Shown piece by piece: positions 34,563 to 44,916 of a DNA stretch of 64,000 bases. Position 1 is the stretch's first letter. Every line of letters starts with the position of its first letter. The stretch is from Methanomassiliicoccales archaeon (lineage in GTDB: Archaea; Thermoplasmatota; Thermoplasmata; Methanomassiliicoccales; JACIVX01), in contig JAWCLO010000005.1 of assembly GCA_038850735.1 (NCBI GenBank), positions 62,001 to 126,000 of the forward strand, written 5' to 3'. The notes beneath the pieces were generated by a model. That model had not been told where the DNA came from and searched no databases. It saw nothing but the letters and a program-made list of their open reading frames with translations. Position numbers and translations under genes: made by a program.

Positions 34563-34570
34563 TTTATATA
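34561..34570 (+). promoter_or_regulatory. TATA box of the hsp20-cdc48 operon
   Basis: AATTTATATA overlaps the stop codon region of the helical-protein gene and predicts transcription from about 34592. A separate promoter here would let the chaperone genes be induced independently of the regulator. Confidence 0.6.
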
Positions 34571-34595
34571 GATGATCATTGTAGTTATAGATTGC

Positions 34596-34620
34596 AACCC
34601 GTGGTTATCAACTGCGGGTT
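34596..34620. promoter_or_regulatory. 25-bp dyad: likely heat-shock operator or leader hairpin
   Basis: AACCCGTGGTT and AACTGCGGGTT flank a 3-nt centre; 9 of 11 positions are Watson-Crick and two are G-T. It begins 4 nt after the predicted transcript start, so it can act as a repressor operator in DNA or as a hairpin at the mRNA 5' end. The inner GTTGATAAC (minus strand) differs by one base from GTTAATAAC in the regulator's own promoter (33568-33576). Confidence 0.5.
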
Positions 34621-34646
34621 AATTAGAGAGCAATGGAGGTGACCAT

Positions 34647-35126
34647 ATGAGAAAGGAAGATCGAGAAGGCATCGTTCCTCGATCATACTGGGGGCCGCTT
34701 GGCTTGCTGGATGAAATGGAAAGAATGCTCGATAACCTGCGAATGGGCTGGGGTGAGACCTGGTTCCCGTCCTTCCCGATATTCAGCAGAACCTTTGAAC
34801 GGATTCCGGCGGTTGACATCAAGGACTTAGGAGACAAATACATCATACAAGCCGAGATGCCTGGGATCGGTAAAGAGGACGTGGAAATAGAGATCGTAGA
34901 TGGGGCTCTGGAGATCAAAGCAAAGAAGGAGGAGGAGAAGGAGGAGAAAGGTGTTGGTTACGTTCGACGGGAACGAGGCAGACTCTCATTTTACAGGAGG
35001 ATACCCATCTACGAGGATATAGACCAAGAGAAAATCGAGGCCAAGATGGAGGACGGGGTGCTGGAGATCACCCTGCCAAAATTAAGGAAAGTCGAGGAAA
35101 AGCGAAAGAGGGTGGAGGTTAAATAA
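34647..35126 (+). CDS. hsp20: Small heat shock protein Hsp20
   Basis: ATP-independent holdase of the alpha-crystallin family, 159 residues. The N-terminal arm (1-50) is followed by an alpha-crystallin domain (about 50-140) with the hallmark IQAEMPGIGKEDVEIEIVDGALEI and the late A-x-x-x-n-G-V-L equivalent KMEDGVLEITLPK. It lacks a clear terminal I-x-I/V motif, ending in a Lys/Glu-rich RKRVEVK. A GGAGGTGA ribosome-binding site lies before ATG. It is the first gene after the predicted heat-shock operator and precedes cdc48 by 38 nt. Confidence 0.94.
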   Translation: MRKEDREGIVPRSYWGPLGLLDEMERMLDNLRMGWGETWFPSFPIFSRTFERIPAVDIKDLGDKYIIQAEMPGIGKEDVEIEIVDGALEIKAKKEEEKEEKGVGYVRRERGRLSFYRRIPIYEDIDQEKIEAKMEDGVLEITLPKLRKVEEKRKRVEVK

Positions 35127-35161
35127 ATCCTCCATCCCTAATCATTTGAAGGAGTGAATGA

Positions 35162-37348
<2,187 letters not shown>

Positions 37349-37353
37349 TGAAA

Positions 37354-37863
37354 ATGGTAAGGGACAAGAAAAAGAAGGACTGGGACGACTTCTTTGGCGA
37401 CTTCGATGATGAATTCGAAGAAATGCGACGCAGAATCGAAAGAATCATGGAGAAGTTCTTCAGCGGGGATCTGCACTTCGATAGAGAACCGATGATCTAC
37501 GGCTTCTCCATGCGCATCGGACCTGACGGCAAACCGCGGATCCAGGAATTTGGCAATACGATCAGGCAGAGGGAAGAGGCTGCGAAGCGAGAACCTCTTA
37601 CAGACATCATTGAAGAGGCAGATAAAGTGCGCATCATAGTTGAACTACCGGGCGTTGAGAAGGAGGATATCAAACTCAATGCAACAGAGGATTCTCTAGA
37701 AATTGAAGTCGATAACCCCGATAGGAAGTTCGAGAAGCGCATAGATCTACCATGCGAAGTCGATCCCGATAGCGCCAAGGCGACCTACAAGAATGGAGTC
37801 CTCGAGATCCACCTCAAGAGGGCTCGTGTGAAGGAAAAGGGCAAGGAAATAAGAATTGAATAA
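37354..37863 (+). CDS. Second Hsp20-family protein
   Basis: Alpha-crystallin-domain protein of 169 residues. The N-terminal 80 residues are highly charged and helical (DWDDFFGDFDDEFEEMRRRIERI, in part), unlike the first Hsp20. The domain proper starts around residue 85 with DIIEEADKVRIIVELPGVEKEDI, and YKNGVLEIHLKR is near the end; it closes with KEIRIE, an I-x-I-like tail (IRI). ATG 37354 follows a GAGGTGA ribosome-binding site; ATG 37345, overlapping the cdc48 stop, is the alternative. It resembles the divergent Hsp20/Gas-vesicle-GvpH-like proteins and may be a CDC48 partner, given the coupling. Confidence 0.85.
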   Translation: MVRDKKKKDWDDFFGDFDDEFEEMRRRIERIMEKFFSGDLHFDREPMIYGFSMRIGPDGKPRIQEFGNTIRQREEAAKREPLTDIIEEADKVRIIVELPGVEKEDIKLNATEDSLEIEVDNPDRKFEKRIDLPCEVDPDSAKATYKNGVLEIHLKRARVKEKGKEIRIE

Positions 37864-37873
37864 TATGGGGGAT

Positions 37874-37898
37874 TGGAGCGCTAATTTAGATCGCTCCA
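37874..37898 (+). terminator. Hairpin terminator of the chaperone operon
   Basis: TGGAGCG and CGCTCCA form a perfect 7-bp stem around an 11-nt loop 10 nt after the second hsp20 stop. It is followed by a T-rich tract (ATTTTATTTTTATATTAT). This looks like an intrinsic terminator. Confidence 0.75.
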
Positions 37899-37962
37899 GC
37901 ATATTTTATTTTTATATTATCATTTAGCAATGCTTATATAGAAGTTCACCCCGTTTACAATT

Positions 37963-38919
37963 GTGCAGAGAGACGAACTCGTTGAAGGGATTCGACATAT
38001 TCTAGCAAAAGCAGGTTTCTACGTCTCAAAACCCATCAACATGAAAAGCATCAGTTTTGACATAGTTGCAAGAAGAGATCAACTATTGTTGATTATCAAA
38101 GTTCTCACAAACGTCGATGCGTTCTCAAAGGACAACGCCGAGGAAATAAAAGTGCTTGCAGAAGCACTGCAAGCGGCGCCTATCCTTATTGGCGAAAAAT
38201 CTGGTTCTAGAGATATCGAGGCGGGTATTGTATACTCGCGCTTCGGTGTGCCGATCATATCTCCCGAAACACTTTCAGATTACCTGCTTGAAGGCGTGCC
38301 TCCGTTCATTTTCGCGGCGCCAGGTGGTCTATATGTGCGCCTCGATAGTGATTTGCTCAGATCAATCCGCGAAAAGAAAAACATAAGTCTCGGCACCCTA
38401 GCGGAAGTTGCTGGTGTATCGAGAAGAACAATAAAGATGTACGAATCTGGGATGGGAGCAATGATCGATGTAGCACTCAGGCTTGAGGAGTATCTTGGTG
38501 AGTTTCTCGTCATGCCGCTCGATCCTTTTAAGTACACTCCTGACACTTCTGAAAGATTAACCAATCTGAGCGATATGGATGATTTGAGCAGAGAAGTCTT
38601 CGCACTATTAGGGAGACTCGGCTATTCTGTTCTTCCCACTGCAAGGTGTCCTTTTGAAGCACTTACTAAAGACAACCGTACCCTGATCATCACAGGTGTA
38701 GGAAAGGATGAGACAAAACTCGTAGAGAAGGCCTGTATCGTCGGCGATATTTCAAAGATCACCGAGAGAAAATCAGTGATTTTTCTGAGACACTCCAGAT
38801 CCAAACAGAATATAGGAGGTGCGGCGATTATCGGCAAGGACGAATTGAAGAAGTTGGACGAATCGCAGGAGCTATTCGAAATGGTCATTGCGCGTTGTGG
38901 GGCGCATGAAAAGCATTGA
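37963..38919 (+). CDS. Putative HTH-type transcriptional regulator (archaeal family)
   Basis: A 318-residue member of the archaeal family annotated as putative HTH-type transcriptional regulatory protein. An N-terminal nuclease-like alpha-beta domain (about 1-115, DIVARRDQLLLIIKVLTNVD) is followed by a Cro/C1-type helix-turn-helix (about 128-180, ISLGTLAEVAGVSRRTIKMYESG). The C-terminal domain (about 205-310) repeats the first fold (PFEALTKDNRTLIITGVGK). Its targets are unknown. The start is GTG 37963. A TGCTTATATAG box at 37931-37941 predicts a leaderless message. It overlaps the next gene by 14 bp. Confidence 0.82.
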   Translation: MQRDELVEGIRHILAKAGFYVSKPINMKSISFDIVARRDQLLLIIKVLTNVDAFSKDNAEEIKVLAEALQAAPILIGEKSGSRDIEAGIVYSRFGVPIISPETLSDYLLEGVPPFIFAAPGGLYVRLDSDLLRSIREKKNISLGTLAEVAGVSRRTIKMYESGMGAMIDVALRLEEYLGEFLVMPLDPFKYTPDTSERLTNLSDMDDLSREVFALLGRLGYSVLPTARCPFEALTKDNRTLIITGVGKDETKLVEKACIVGDISKITERKSVIFLRHSRSKQNIGGAAIIGKDELKKLDESQELFEMVIARCGAHEKH

Positions 38920-39550
38920 ACTTAACGGCGCTTCCATATTCATTCTCCCAGTTATCAAAGGTCTAGTTTCGGAGGAAAAAGTAGTGGAAGATGTCTTTGT
39001 CGAAATCACACCGGATTTGGTTTGCATTTCTATCTCGCCAGAGGAACTTGATGGGCTGAGAGATCGAAAGAATTACGACAGTTACGAACCAAGCGAGCTT
39101 GAAGTTGTGTACGGCAACATCCTATCTACATTCGGAGAAGTTAGACTTCCACCACCCTGCTACGTGAAGACCCTTGAGCTTTGCGAGAAAAACGGTGTTC
39201 CGATTAAAGCGATCGACATGCCAGAAGAGCAGTTTACAGAAACTTACTGCAACTGCGTCAGCGCCTTCGATTTAATCCGGGAGTCCTTCATGGCAAGGAG
39301 AATATCGAGAAAACGATTCGACATTTCTTCGCCCTACAGTTTCGTGCTTGAATGGGATAGAAAAGTGAACGCCCCTCGTGGGTTTAGAAAACTTTCGGAA
39401 ATCAAAGAAAAGCATATGGCAGAGAGCATTGCATCGATGACGCTTACTTTTAGGAATATTCTTGCGGTTCTAGAATATGAAAGAGCGGGAGGAACAACGA
39501 CACTTTTAGAAAAGATGTCTGCAGATCGGATTAGGAGCTTGAGCCCATAG
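38906..39550 (+). CDS. Hypothetical protein, possibly TraB/TIKI-like
   Basis: A 214-residue protein. The strands ASIFILPVIKGLVSEEKVVEDVFVEITPDLVCISI and the EKHMAESIASM helix resemble the TraB/PrgY (TIKI-like) fold, in which a protein reads a His after GT and an Arg/His-rich end, but the catalytic residues are not clearly present; the match is weak. The middle (PPPCYVKTLELCEKNGVPIKAIDMPEEQF) is well structured. The start is ATG 38906, overlapping the HTH regulator stop by 14 bp. Being between two regulator-like genes, it may share an operon with them. Membrane segments are absent. Confidence 0.55.
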   Translation: MKSIELNGASIFILPVIKGLVSEEKVVEDVFVEITPDLVCISISPEELDGLRDRKNYDSYEPSELEVVYGNILSTFGEVRLPPPCYVKTLELCEKNGVPIKAIDMPEEQFTETYCNCVSAFDLIRESFMARRISRKRFDISSPYSFVLEWDRKVNAPRGFRKLSEIKEKHMAESIASMTLTFRNILAVLEYERAGGTTTLLEKMSADRIRSLSP

Positions 39551-39610
39551 TTTCTGATGGCAGAGGCAAATACACCACGATTAAATATTCCCCCTTGCAT
39601 TTTTCAATCA

Positions 39611-40750
39611 ATGCTCCAGCTTTCACCAAAAGACATTATCCTCATTCATCTTTATGAGAGACGAAAAGAACAGTCTCAAAATGTCCCGTCAGAAACTATA
39701 GCGCAATCCGGCATATCATCCGCGTTGGAGATTCCGCGCACACACATCACCAGACACCTTCGTCCTCTGATCGAAATGGGAATGATCGAAGAGCGGAAAA
39801 TGCACGTGGCGGGCAAGGAGAGGCGGATGAAAGTATATTATCTGACTCAAAAAGGAGCGCAGAGGGTCTCAGATCTGATGGAGCGGATACTTGATGAGAA
39901 AGTTAGAGTCACTGAAGGTGGCGATGAGAACGAGACTTCTGTTGCGGATCTTATGAAGAAGCGTCCAGATATCACGTTGGCGAAAATTGCAAAATGCGTT
40001 GCCACTGGCGCAAAACTGATAATCGCACATAAAAGAGTCATCTGGTCAAACGCCGAAATCGATCTGCCTCGTTTCTATGGAAGAGAAAAGGAGCTCGCAA
40101 CCGCGCTTTCGTTTTTTGAATCGAAAGCCACGGTGCTTGTCATTCTCGCAAACTTTGGATATGGTTCTTCCACAATGCTGAAGAAAATTGCAATCGAAAG
40201 ATCTCACATGCCGTTATTCTGGTACGATCTCCAGAACGATTGCAGTGCGGTGAAAATCAATGAATCGTTACGAGAATTCGCACTATTGAACGGCTGCTCC
40301 TCAGGCTCGATTGAGGAACTAAAGGAGAGGAATGTCCTGCTGTGCTTCGATAACTACTGCGAAGTTCAAGAGCCGGTCGTCGACTTCTTTTTTGACCTCA
40401 TGGCATCACTTGGTCAAGGCAGAGCCAAAATGGCAGTGGCAATGGGCGAGGAGACGCCATCTTACAGCAGATTCTTTCACAAGGACGACGTGATAAGAGG
40501 TAAGGTGATTGAAATCCACCTGCAACGCATGGACAAAACGACTGCTAAGGCGGTTCTTTCCATGGATCTTGATGATGAGGCCTTTCAGCTTATTTATCAG
40601 CTAACGAGAGGACAGCCATTGGCCCTTGAACTTGTTCGAAAGGGGGACAGTGAAAGACTGAGCATACTCAAACCAAAGGAGGAGGTAAGATTCCTGATGT
40701 ATCTGCGCAACCGTCTCAGGGAAAAGGATGACGTCGAAGAGTGTCAGTAG
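39611..40750 (+). CDS. Winged-helix regulator with degenerate STAND-like ATPase domain
   Basis: A 379-residue protein in two parts: an N-terminal winged helix (about 1-95, EIPRTHITRHLRPLIEMGMIEERK) and an ATPase-like region that opens with the usual FYGREKEL (155-162). Walker A reads ANFGYGSST (180-188) where G-x-x-G-x-G-K-S/T is expected, so the Lys is Ser and the first Gly is Ala. Walker B reads LLCFDNY (Asp followed by Asn). ATP binding or hydrolysis is therefore doubtful. The start at ATG 39611 is 25-30 nt after a GATTAAATATTC box (39579-39590); a longer frame from 39557 would contain that promoter. It overlaps the convergent cobO-like gene by 7 bp. Confidence 0.68.
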   Translation: MLQLSPKDIILIHLYERRKEQSQNVPSETIAQSGISSALEIPRTHITRHLRPLIEMGMIEERKMHVAGKERRMKVYYLTQKGAQRVSDLMERILDEKVRVTEGGDENETSVADLMKKRPDITLAKIAKCVATGAKLIIAHKRVIWSNAEIDLPRFYGREKELATALSFFESKATVLVILANFGYGSSTMLKKIAIERSHMPLFWYDLQNDCSAVKINESLREFALLNGCSSGSIEELKERNVLLCFDNYCEVQEPVVDFFFDLMASLGQGRAKMAVAMGEETPSYSRFFHKDDVIRGKVIEIHLQRMDKTTAKAVLSMDLDDEAFQLIYQLTRGQPLALELVRKGDSERLSILKPKEEVRFLMYLRNRLREKDDVEECQ

Positions 40751-41265
40751 TCTATGCCTTCCTTTGCTCCGATGCCTAAATCATAGGGATGTTTTACGCA
40801 CTTCATCTCCGTTACAAGGTCTGCCAAGTCAATCAGTGCCGTGGGTGCGTTTCTGCCCGTAAGAACTATGTCGGTTTCTCGATCTTTACTCATCAAGATT
40901 TCAAGAACGTCTTCGAGACTGATGAGACCGAAATCTATGGCGATACATATTTCATCTAGAATTACGACGTTATACAACTTCGAGGCGATCACCTGGGCTG
41001 CAAAATCCAGTCCCTTGCGAGCTTCCTCTACATCTTCTTTCGTATGTTTTCCCTTCATGATAAAAGTTCCAGTTCCAAACTGCCTGATCGACGCTTTCTC
41101 AAAGCAACTAAGCGCCTTCACCTCGCCGGTCATTCCCAAACCCTTCATGAATTGCACGATGCAAACACTTTTGCCATGGCCGAGAGCTCTCAATGCGAGA
41201 CCCAATGCTGCTGTTGTCTTTCCCTTGCCGTCTCCAGTATAAATGATGATAAGCCCTATTGCCAT
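40744..41265 (-). CDS. Cob(I)alamin adenosyltransferase (CobA/CobO/BtuR type)
   Basis: Transfers the adenosyl group of ATP to the corrinoid cobalt to make coenzyme B12 forms. The 173-residue product has the P-loop GDGKGKTT (11-18) with the characteristic KGKTT, the RFGTG-like IRQFGTGTFI stretch, the Walker B VILDEI and C-terminal TGRNAPTALIDLADLVTEMK. The start ATG 41265 is clear. It suggests B12-dependent metabolism, although no other corrinoid gene is nearby. Confidence 0.92.
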   Translation of the reverse strand: MAIGLIIIYTGDGKGKTTAALGLALRALGHGKSVCIVQFMKGLGMTGEVKALSCFEKASIRQFGTGTFIMKGKHTKEDVEEARKGLDFAAQVIASKLYNVVILDEICIAIDFGLISLEDVLEILMSKDRETDIVLTGRNAPTALIDLADLVTEMKCVKHPYDLGIGAKEGIDY

Positions 41266-41399
41266 AAAACCGCCTCATTGAAAGGTGTTCAAAGGATTCT
41301 ATAGGATTGCTGATTATCAAGATTCCGACTAACATGTTTTTTGGTGGAATGGCGCCGTAAGTCGATACTATTTAATTCATGATTCCTCTCTCTCTATGC

Positions 41400-41930
41400 A
41401 TGCTGGAAATTGAGATGAAGGCATACTGTGATGATTTGGAAACAGTGGCAAAGCGTCTTATGACCATGGGGGCGGTCAAGTGCGGATCAATGAACCAAGT
41501 AGATACGTATTTTGTTCATCCGAGTCGGAATTTTGCGGATACGGATGAGGCGCTTCGCGTCAGAGTGGAGGATGGTAAATGCACACTCACCTACAAAGGT
41601 CCAAAACTGGATTTTACAACAAAAACACGCGAAGAGATTGAAGTGGTAATTTCAGACTGCAAATTGCTTGTTGAATTGCTGGTAAGACTTGGATTCAGAC
41701 CATTAAGGGAAGTCATTAAAGAGAGGACGGTCTTCAGTAAAGACTCGCTCACCATCTGCTTAGATCGCGTGGAAGGGTTGGGCGATTTCGTCGAAATCGA
41801 ATATTCTGGCACTAACCTGGATAAAGGCAAAGAAGAAATCTCGTCGATGATGAATGAACTCAACTTGCGGAGAAATGAGCGAAGGTCCTATTTGGAATTG
41901 CTACTCTTAGCTGATTCCTTAAGAAAATAA
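41400..41930 (+). CDS. CYTH-domain protein, CyaB/ThTPase-like
   Basis: A 176-residue single-domain CYTH protein. The N-terminal EIEMKAY is the E-x-E-x-K signature of the family's phosphate-binding tunnel, followed by ALRVRVEDGKCTLTYKGP, TREEIEV, and DRVEGLGDFVEIEY. Archaeal members are often labelled class IV adenylate cyclase (CyaB), but many act on triphosphates; the actual substrate is unknown. ATG 41400 is preferred over ATG 41379 because a TACTATTTAATTC box at about 41367-41379 predicts transcription near 41398, leaderless. Confidence 0.85.
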   Translation: MLEIEMKAYCDDLETVAKRLMTMGAVKCGSMNQVDTYFVHPSRNFADTDEALRVRVEDGKCTLTYKGPKLDFTTKTREEIEVVISDCKLLVELLVRLGFRPLREVIKERTVFSKDSLTICLDRVEGLGDFVEIEYSGTNLDKGKEEISSMMNELNLRRNERRSYLELLLLADSLRK

Positions 41931-42016
41931 AGCGCAGAGCGGCAAATTAAAATAATCCAGATAAAAAATCAATATGTCCCCATCTATAGCCACTCGAGAA
42001 CTATATTTTCCCACGC

Positions 42017-42379
42017 TTACATTGACGAGATCTTTTCAACGATGAACGCCTTGATTTGGGGGTCATCCGGAATCGTCAAAGATTTTTTGAACCTTTCGGA
42101 GCCGTCAGGGAGGTAGTAGCCCCTTGAGAGCGAGATGAACTCGTTTTCGCCATCCTCCGTGATTGCCTTTTTTCTGGCCACCTCGATAAAATTATTCCTA
42201 CCGAACGGTATCTTCTCAGCGCTTATCGTCACAAATTCAACCTTCTTGCCGGTTACATCATCATCCATTTTTAGCCTCCTAATCGGCTTGTCCGAAAAGA
42301 CCCCGATACCTAATAAAAGTTTCCACAATTTTTTTGCCACTCTCTTTATATCGCTTCTAATCCAGTCGTGAAAAGACAT
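42017..42379 (-). CDS. Hypothetical protein
   Basis: A soluble, basic 120-residue protein that I do not recognise. It has an N-terminal amphipathic helix (MSFHDWIRSDIKRVAKKLWKLLLG, in part), then a predicted beta-rich core (KKVEFVTISAEKIPFGRNNFIEVARKKAI) and a C-terminal part with LPDGSERFKKSLTIPDDPQIKAFIVEKI. ATG 42379 follows a GATAAAAAAAG element about 25 nt upstream; ATG 42415 is further out and within the promoter region. It is divergent from the CPBP protease gene, so the two could share control. Function is unknown. Confidence 0.6.
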   Translation of the reverse strand: MSFHDWIRSDIKRVAKKLWKLLLGIGVFSDKPIRRLKMDDDVTGKKVEFVTISAEKIPFGRNNFIEVARKKAITEDGENEFISLSRGYYLPDGSERFKKSLTIPDDPQIKAFIVEKISSM

Positions 42380-42455
42380 GGTTATGATACCATCTTTTTT
42401 TATCGTCGAATACAAGGACCGACAAATAGAAATAGAGCGCTGGAAATGAAAGCCC

Positions 42456-43751
42456 GTGGCAACTGAAGAAGCCTCACCTTCTCCTCAGCATCATTTTCGA
42501 TATTGTCCGCGATGTGGACGGCCTGTCGTAAAGGATGCAAATTTTTGCGCATTCTGCGGGCAACCATTTAACATCCAGGTGGAGATCCCAGTAATAGCCC
42601 CTCCAAGCGTTGAACCATTCCTGGTCACATTTAAGCAAATCATACGGGGAATAGGAACTTATGTGATACTCAGTCTCATTGCTGTGACAATTTTGAACAT
42701 TCTCATACTCATCTGGAGTGTTAATATCGTGATCCCTGAGACGCCATATTATCACACTACACTATTTATCATAGTACCATGGATCATTAATATCGTAGAA
42801 CTCAGTGGGATTTCATTTGCTGTTTACCATATTCTTCTCATTGTGGCGATCGTGAGCTCTTTCATATTCTTAATGATCAAAAGCTGGCGCATATTCATCA
42901 GGGAACTGTCTGTAGAGCGAAAAATTGAAAACCACAGCGCGATATACACAGTAGGGACGATTTTCTTCGCAGTTCTCTTTTTTAACATAGTATATTATTT
43001 GATCCTTGATGCGTTTGGTATCACGCCAACGACGCCAGATACGGTCGATAAGGAGCTCTGGAAGCTTCTTTACAGTTTTGCCAACGCTTCTGTATGGGAA
43101 GAAATTGTAAGCAGAATGCTCCTCATCGGCATGCCCCTTCTTTTTGTAGATTTCTTTAGAAGAAAGCGACAGAAATTAAGACGATATTTCCTCGGAGGAC
43201 ATTTCTCTTTGGGCAAGGCCGAGATCACTTTTTTATTGATTTCGAGCGCGTTCTTCAGCGTTGCACATATCTTCTCCTGGGACGCTTACAAACTCCTTCC
43301 AACATTTATGGCAGGACTGGCGCTCGGCTATCTCTTTCTCAAAGAAGGTATCTACGCCGCAATCATGCTCCACTTCATGGTCGATTACTTGTCGATACCG
43401 ACTATGGTTTTCGAAGGCATTCCCTCTCAGATAATTATGGGGCTTTTTATTCTCGTTTGGGTTGTAATTGGATTCATCTATTTTGTTAACTACGCTTCGA
43501 AAGCGCTCGGCGCTATCTTGGGAAGGAAGGTATGGCCTGATTCCATCGACGTCCGTGCAGGGAGGGATGCTGGCAAGAAGGCAATGTACCTGCGAGACAA
43601 TGCTGAAGGGAGCGAAAGCGACCGCGTTGCCACATTAGACATGTACGGAGCTGGTTACTTCAAAATTGTCTGTCCTTACTGCGGGGCTGCAGAGGCGAGA
43701 TACCGCGATGGAAGATTTGAATGTATGAGATGTGGAAGGTACTTCATCTAG
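42456..43751 (+). CDS. CPBP-family intramembrane protease with terminal zinc ribbons
   Basis: A 431-residue membrane protein. The core is an Abi/CPBP (CAAX protease and bacteriocin-processing) domain with EEIVSR (215-220), the FSVAH motif with His271, and HFMVD (306-310), so all the putative metal-site residues are present. Eight or so helices lie at 62-390. It is flanked by an N-terminal zinc ribbon (CPRCG ... CAFCG, 17-35) and a C-terminal one (CPYCG ... CMRCG, from about 406). The start is GTG 42456; a possible leaderless start. Substrates are unknown; CPBP proteins include type II CAAX prenyl proteases and bacteriocin-immunity proteins. Confidence 0.85.
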   Translation: MATEEASPSPQHHFRYCPRCGRPVVKDANFCAFCGQPFNIQVEIPVIAPPSVEPFLVTFKQIIRGIGTYVILSLIAVTILNILILIWSVNIVIPETPYYHTTLFIIVPWIINIVELSGISFAVYHILLIVAIVSSFIFLMIKSWRIFIRELSVERKIENHSAIYTVGTIFFAVLFFNIVYYLILDAFGITPTTPDTVDKELWKLLYSFANASVWEEIVSRMLLIGMPLLFVDFFRRKRQKLRRYFLGGHFSLGKAEITFLLISSAFFSVAHIFSWDAYKLLPTFMAGLALGYLFLKEGIYAAIMLHFMVDYLSIPTMVFEGIPSQIIMGLFILVWVVIGFIYFVNYASKALGAILGRKVWPDSIDVRAGRDAGKKAMYLRDNAEGSESDRVATLDMYGAGYFKIVCPYCGAAEARYRDGRFECMRCGRYFI

Positions 43752-44508
43752 CTTCAGCCAATAGCTTCTCCAATCGTTCCTTTGAAATTTCGGCATCAGG
43801 CATGCTCCGTGCCTCTATGACCAATCTCCCCTTATAACCAGTAAGTAATTTAAGCACCCTCCTAAAATCGATCGTTCCAGAGCCGATTGGGAGATGTTCA
43901 TCATATTCACCGCGATTGTCATGCACATGCACGTTGACGAAGCGGCTAGTAAGCTTACAAAACTCATCAATTGATTGACAGGTATGAGCATGACCTACGT
44001 CAAAACAAATATCGATTTCAAAACCATCAAGCATCCTCATCAAATCATCCGGTGTTCTTCCCATGCTGATCTGCATATTAGGCATGTTCTCGAGCGCAAC
44101 CCTTACACCGGTATCCATTGACGCCTTCTCAATCTCTGACAATGATTTGTGAACTGCTTCGTATACGCCCTCTTTGTCGAGAAGTCCTATAGGGGACCAG
44201 AATCCAGGGTGAATTGTATATACGTCAAAATTCATGCGGTTCGCTGACTTTAATCCATCGATTATCTCCCTCACCGCTGCCTCTCGCAATCGGGGATTCA
44301 AGCTTCCGATATTGACGTCACTCAAAGGGGCGTGGGCTGAAAATTGCAGCGGATATGAAGGTGCAACTTCCAAAAACTGCTTTTCGATGCTGGGGAGGAA
44401 GTGGCGCCCCTCTCCAATAATTTCCCATGCATCGAATTTCTGGCTCACAAACCCCAACGCCATTTCAAAATCAAGCATGGAAAATACGGGCGATGAAACG
44501 GCTATCAT
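43744..44508 (-). CDS. TIM-barrel sugar-phosphate isomerase/AP endonuclease-like protein
   Basis: A 254-residue protein of the xylose-isomerase-like TIM-barrel superfamily (PF01261 type). Metal-ligand elements are recognisable: QFSAHAPLSD, IHPGFW, VALENMP (Glu), CFDVGHAHT (Asp and His), VHVHDNRGE and the late IEARS (Glu). The group holds sugar-phosphate isomerases/epimerases and endonuclease IV, and the substrate is not predictable. ATG 44508 overlaps the UPF0201 gene stop (ATGA), so they form one short operon. The C-terminus overlaps the convergent protease gene by 8 bp. Confidence 0.85.
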   Translation of the reverse strand: MIAVSSPVFSMLDFEMALGFVSQKFDAWEIIGEGRHFLPSIEKQFLEVAPSYPLQFSAHAPLSDVNIGSLNPRLREAAVREIIDGLKSANRMNFDVYTIHPGFWSPIGLLDKEGVYEAVHKSLSEIEKASMDTGVRVALENMPNMQISMGRTPDDLMRMLDGFEIDICFDVGHAHTCQSIDEFCKLTSRFVNVHVHDNRGEYDEHLPIGSGTIDFRRVLKLLTGYKGRLVIEARSMPDAEISKERLEKLLAEAR

Positions 44509-44894
44509 GAATTCACCTCGTCACCAGTTGTGCTGGGCGCAATCTTATCAATGATTTCATCGATGCGTTCGTCCTCAATCACAACTTCAATGGAGCCTAG
44601 CGGCGGGTCACGATCCTCGATGAAGCTAAGCTTGCCAACGAATGCAACCTGCTTATTGATCCTGATCTTGACCGAATTGTTGCGCTTCCCCCGAAGCAAA
44701 ACGGCCCTCGCTGAGTCTAGTATCTTCATATTTCTGACAAGCTCGGCAAGTCTTTCGCATGAATTTGCTGTAGCAACGAACCCGTTCTCAGATTCATCGA
44801 TGATGCTCTCTGGAAAAATGTTCAGAATGGCCTTTTTCACCTTTTCTGGATCTTCCGTTGGAAAGCATTTGACACGCGCTGTGATTAGAGGCAT
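44505..44894 (-). CDS. UPF0201 family protein
   Basis: A 129-residue protein of the archaeal UPF0201 (DUF54-like) family, with the N-terminal pattern ITARVKCFPTEDPEKVKKAILNIFP and a following strand GFVATANSCERLAELVR. Relatives have been suggested to be RNA-binding and to be related in fold to the 5S-rRNA-binding part of L5, but function is unproven. I use ATG 44894; the frame stays open to 45254 but that part runs antisense into the DP1 gene and has no family similarity. A shared TATA element lies 23 nt before the start. Confidence 0.82.
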   Translation of the reverse strand: MPLITARVKCFPTEDPEKVKKAILNIFPESIIDESENGFVATANSCERLAELVRNMKILDSARAVLLRGKRNNSVKIRINKQVAFVGKLSFIEDRDPPLGSIEVVIEDERIDEIIDKIAPSTTGDEVNS

Positions 44895-44916
44895 GCCACC
44901 CCGATACCAGAAAAAG

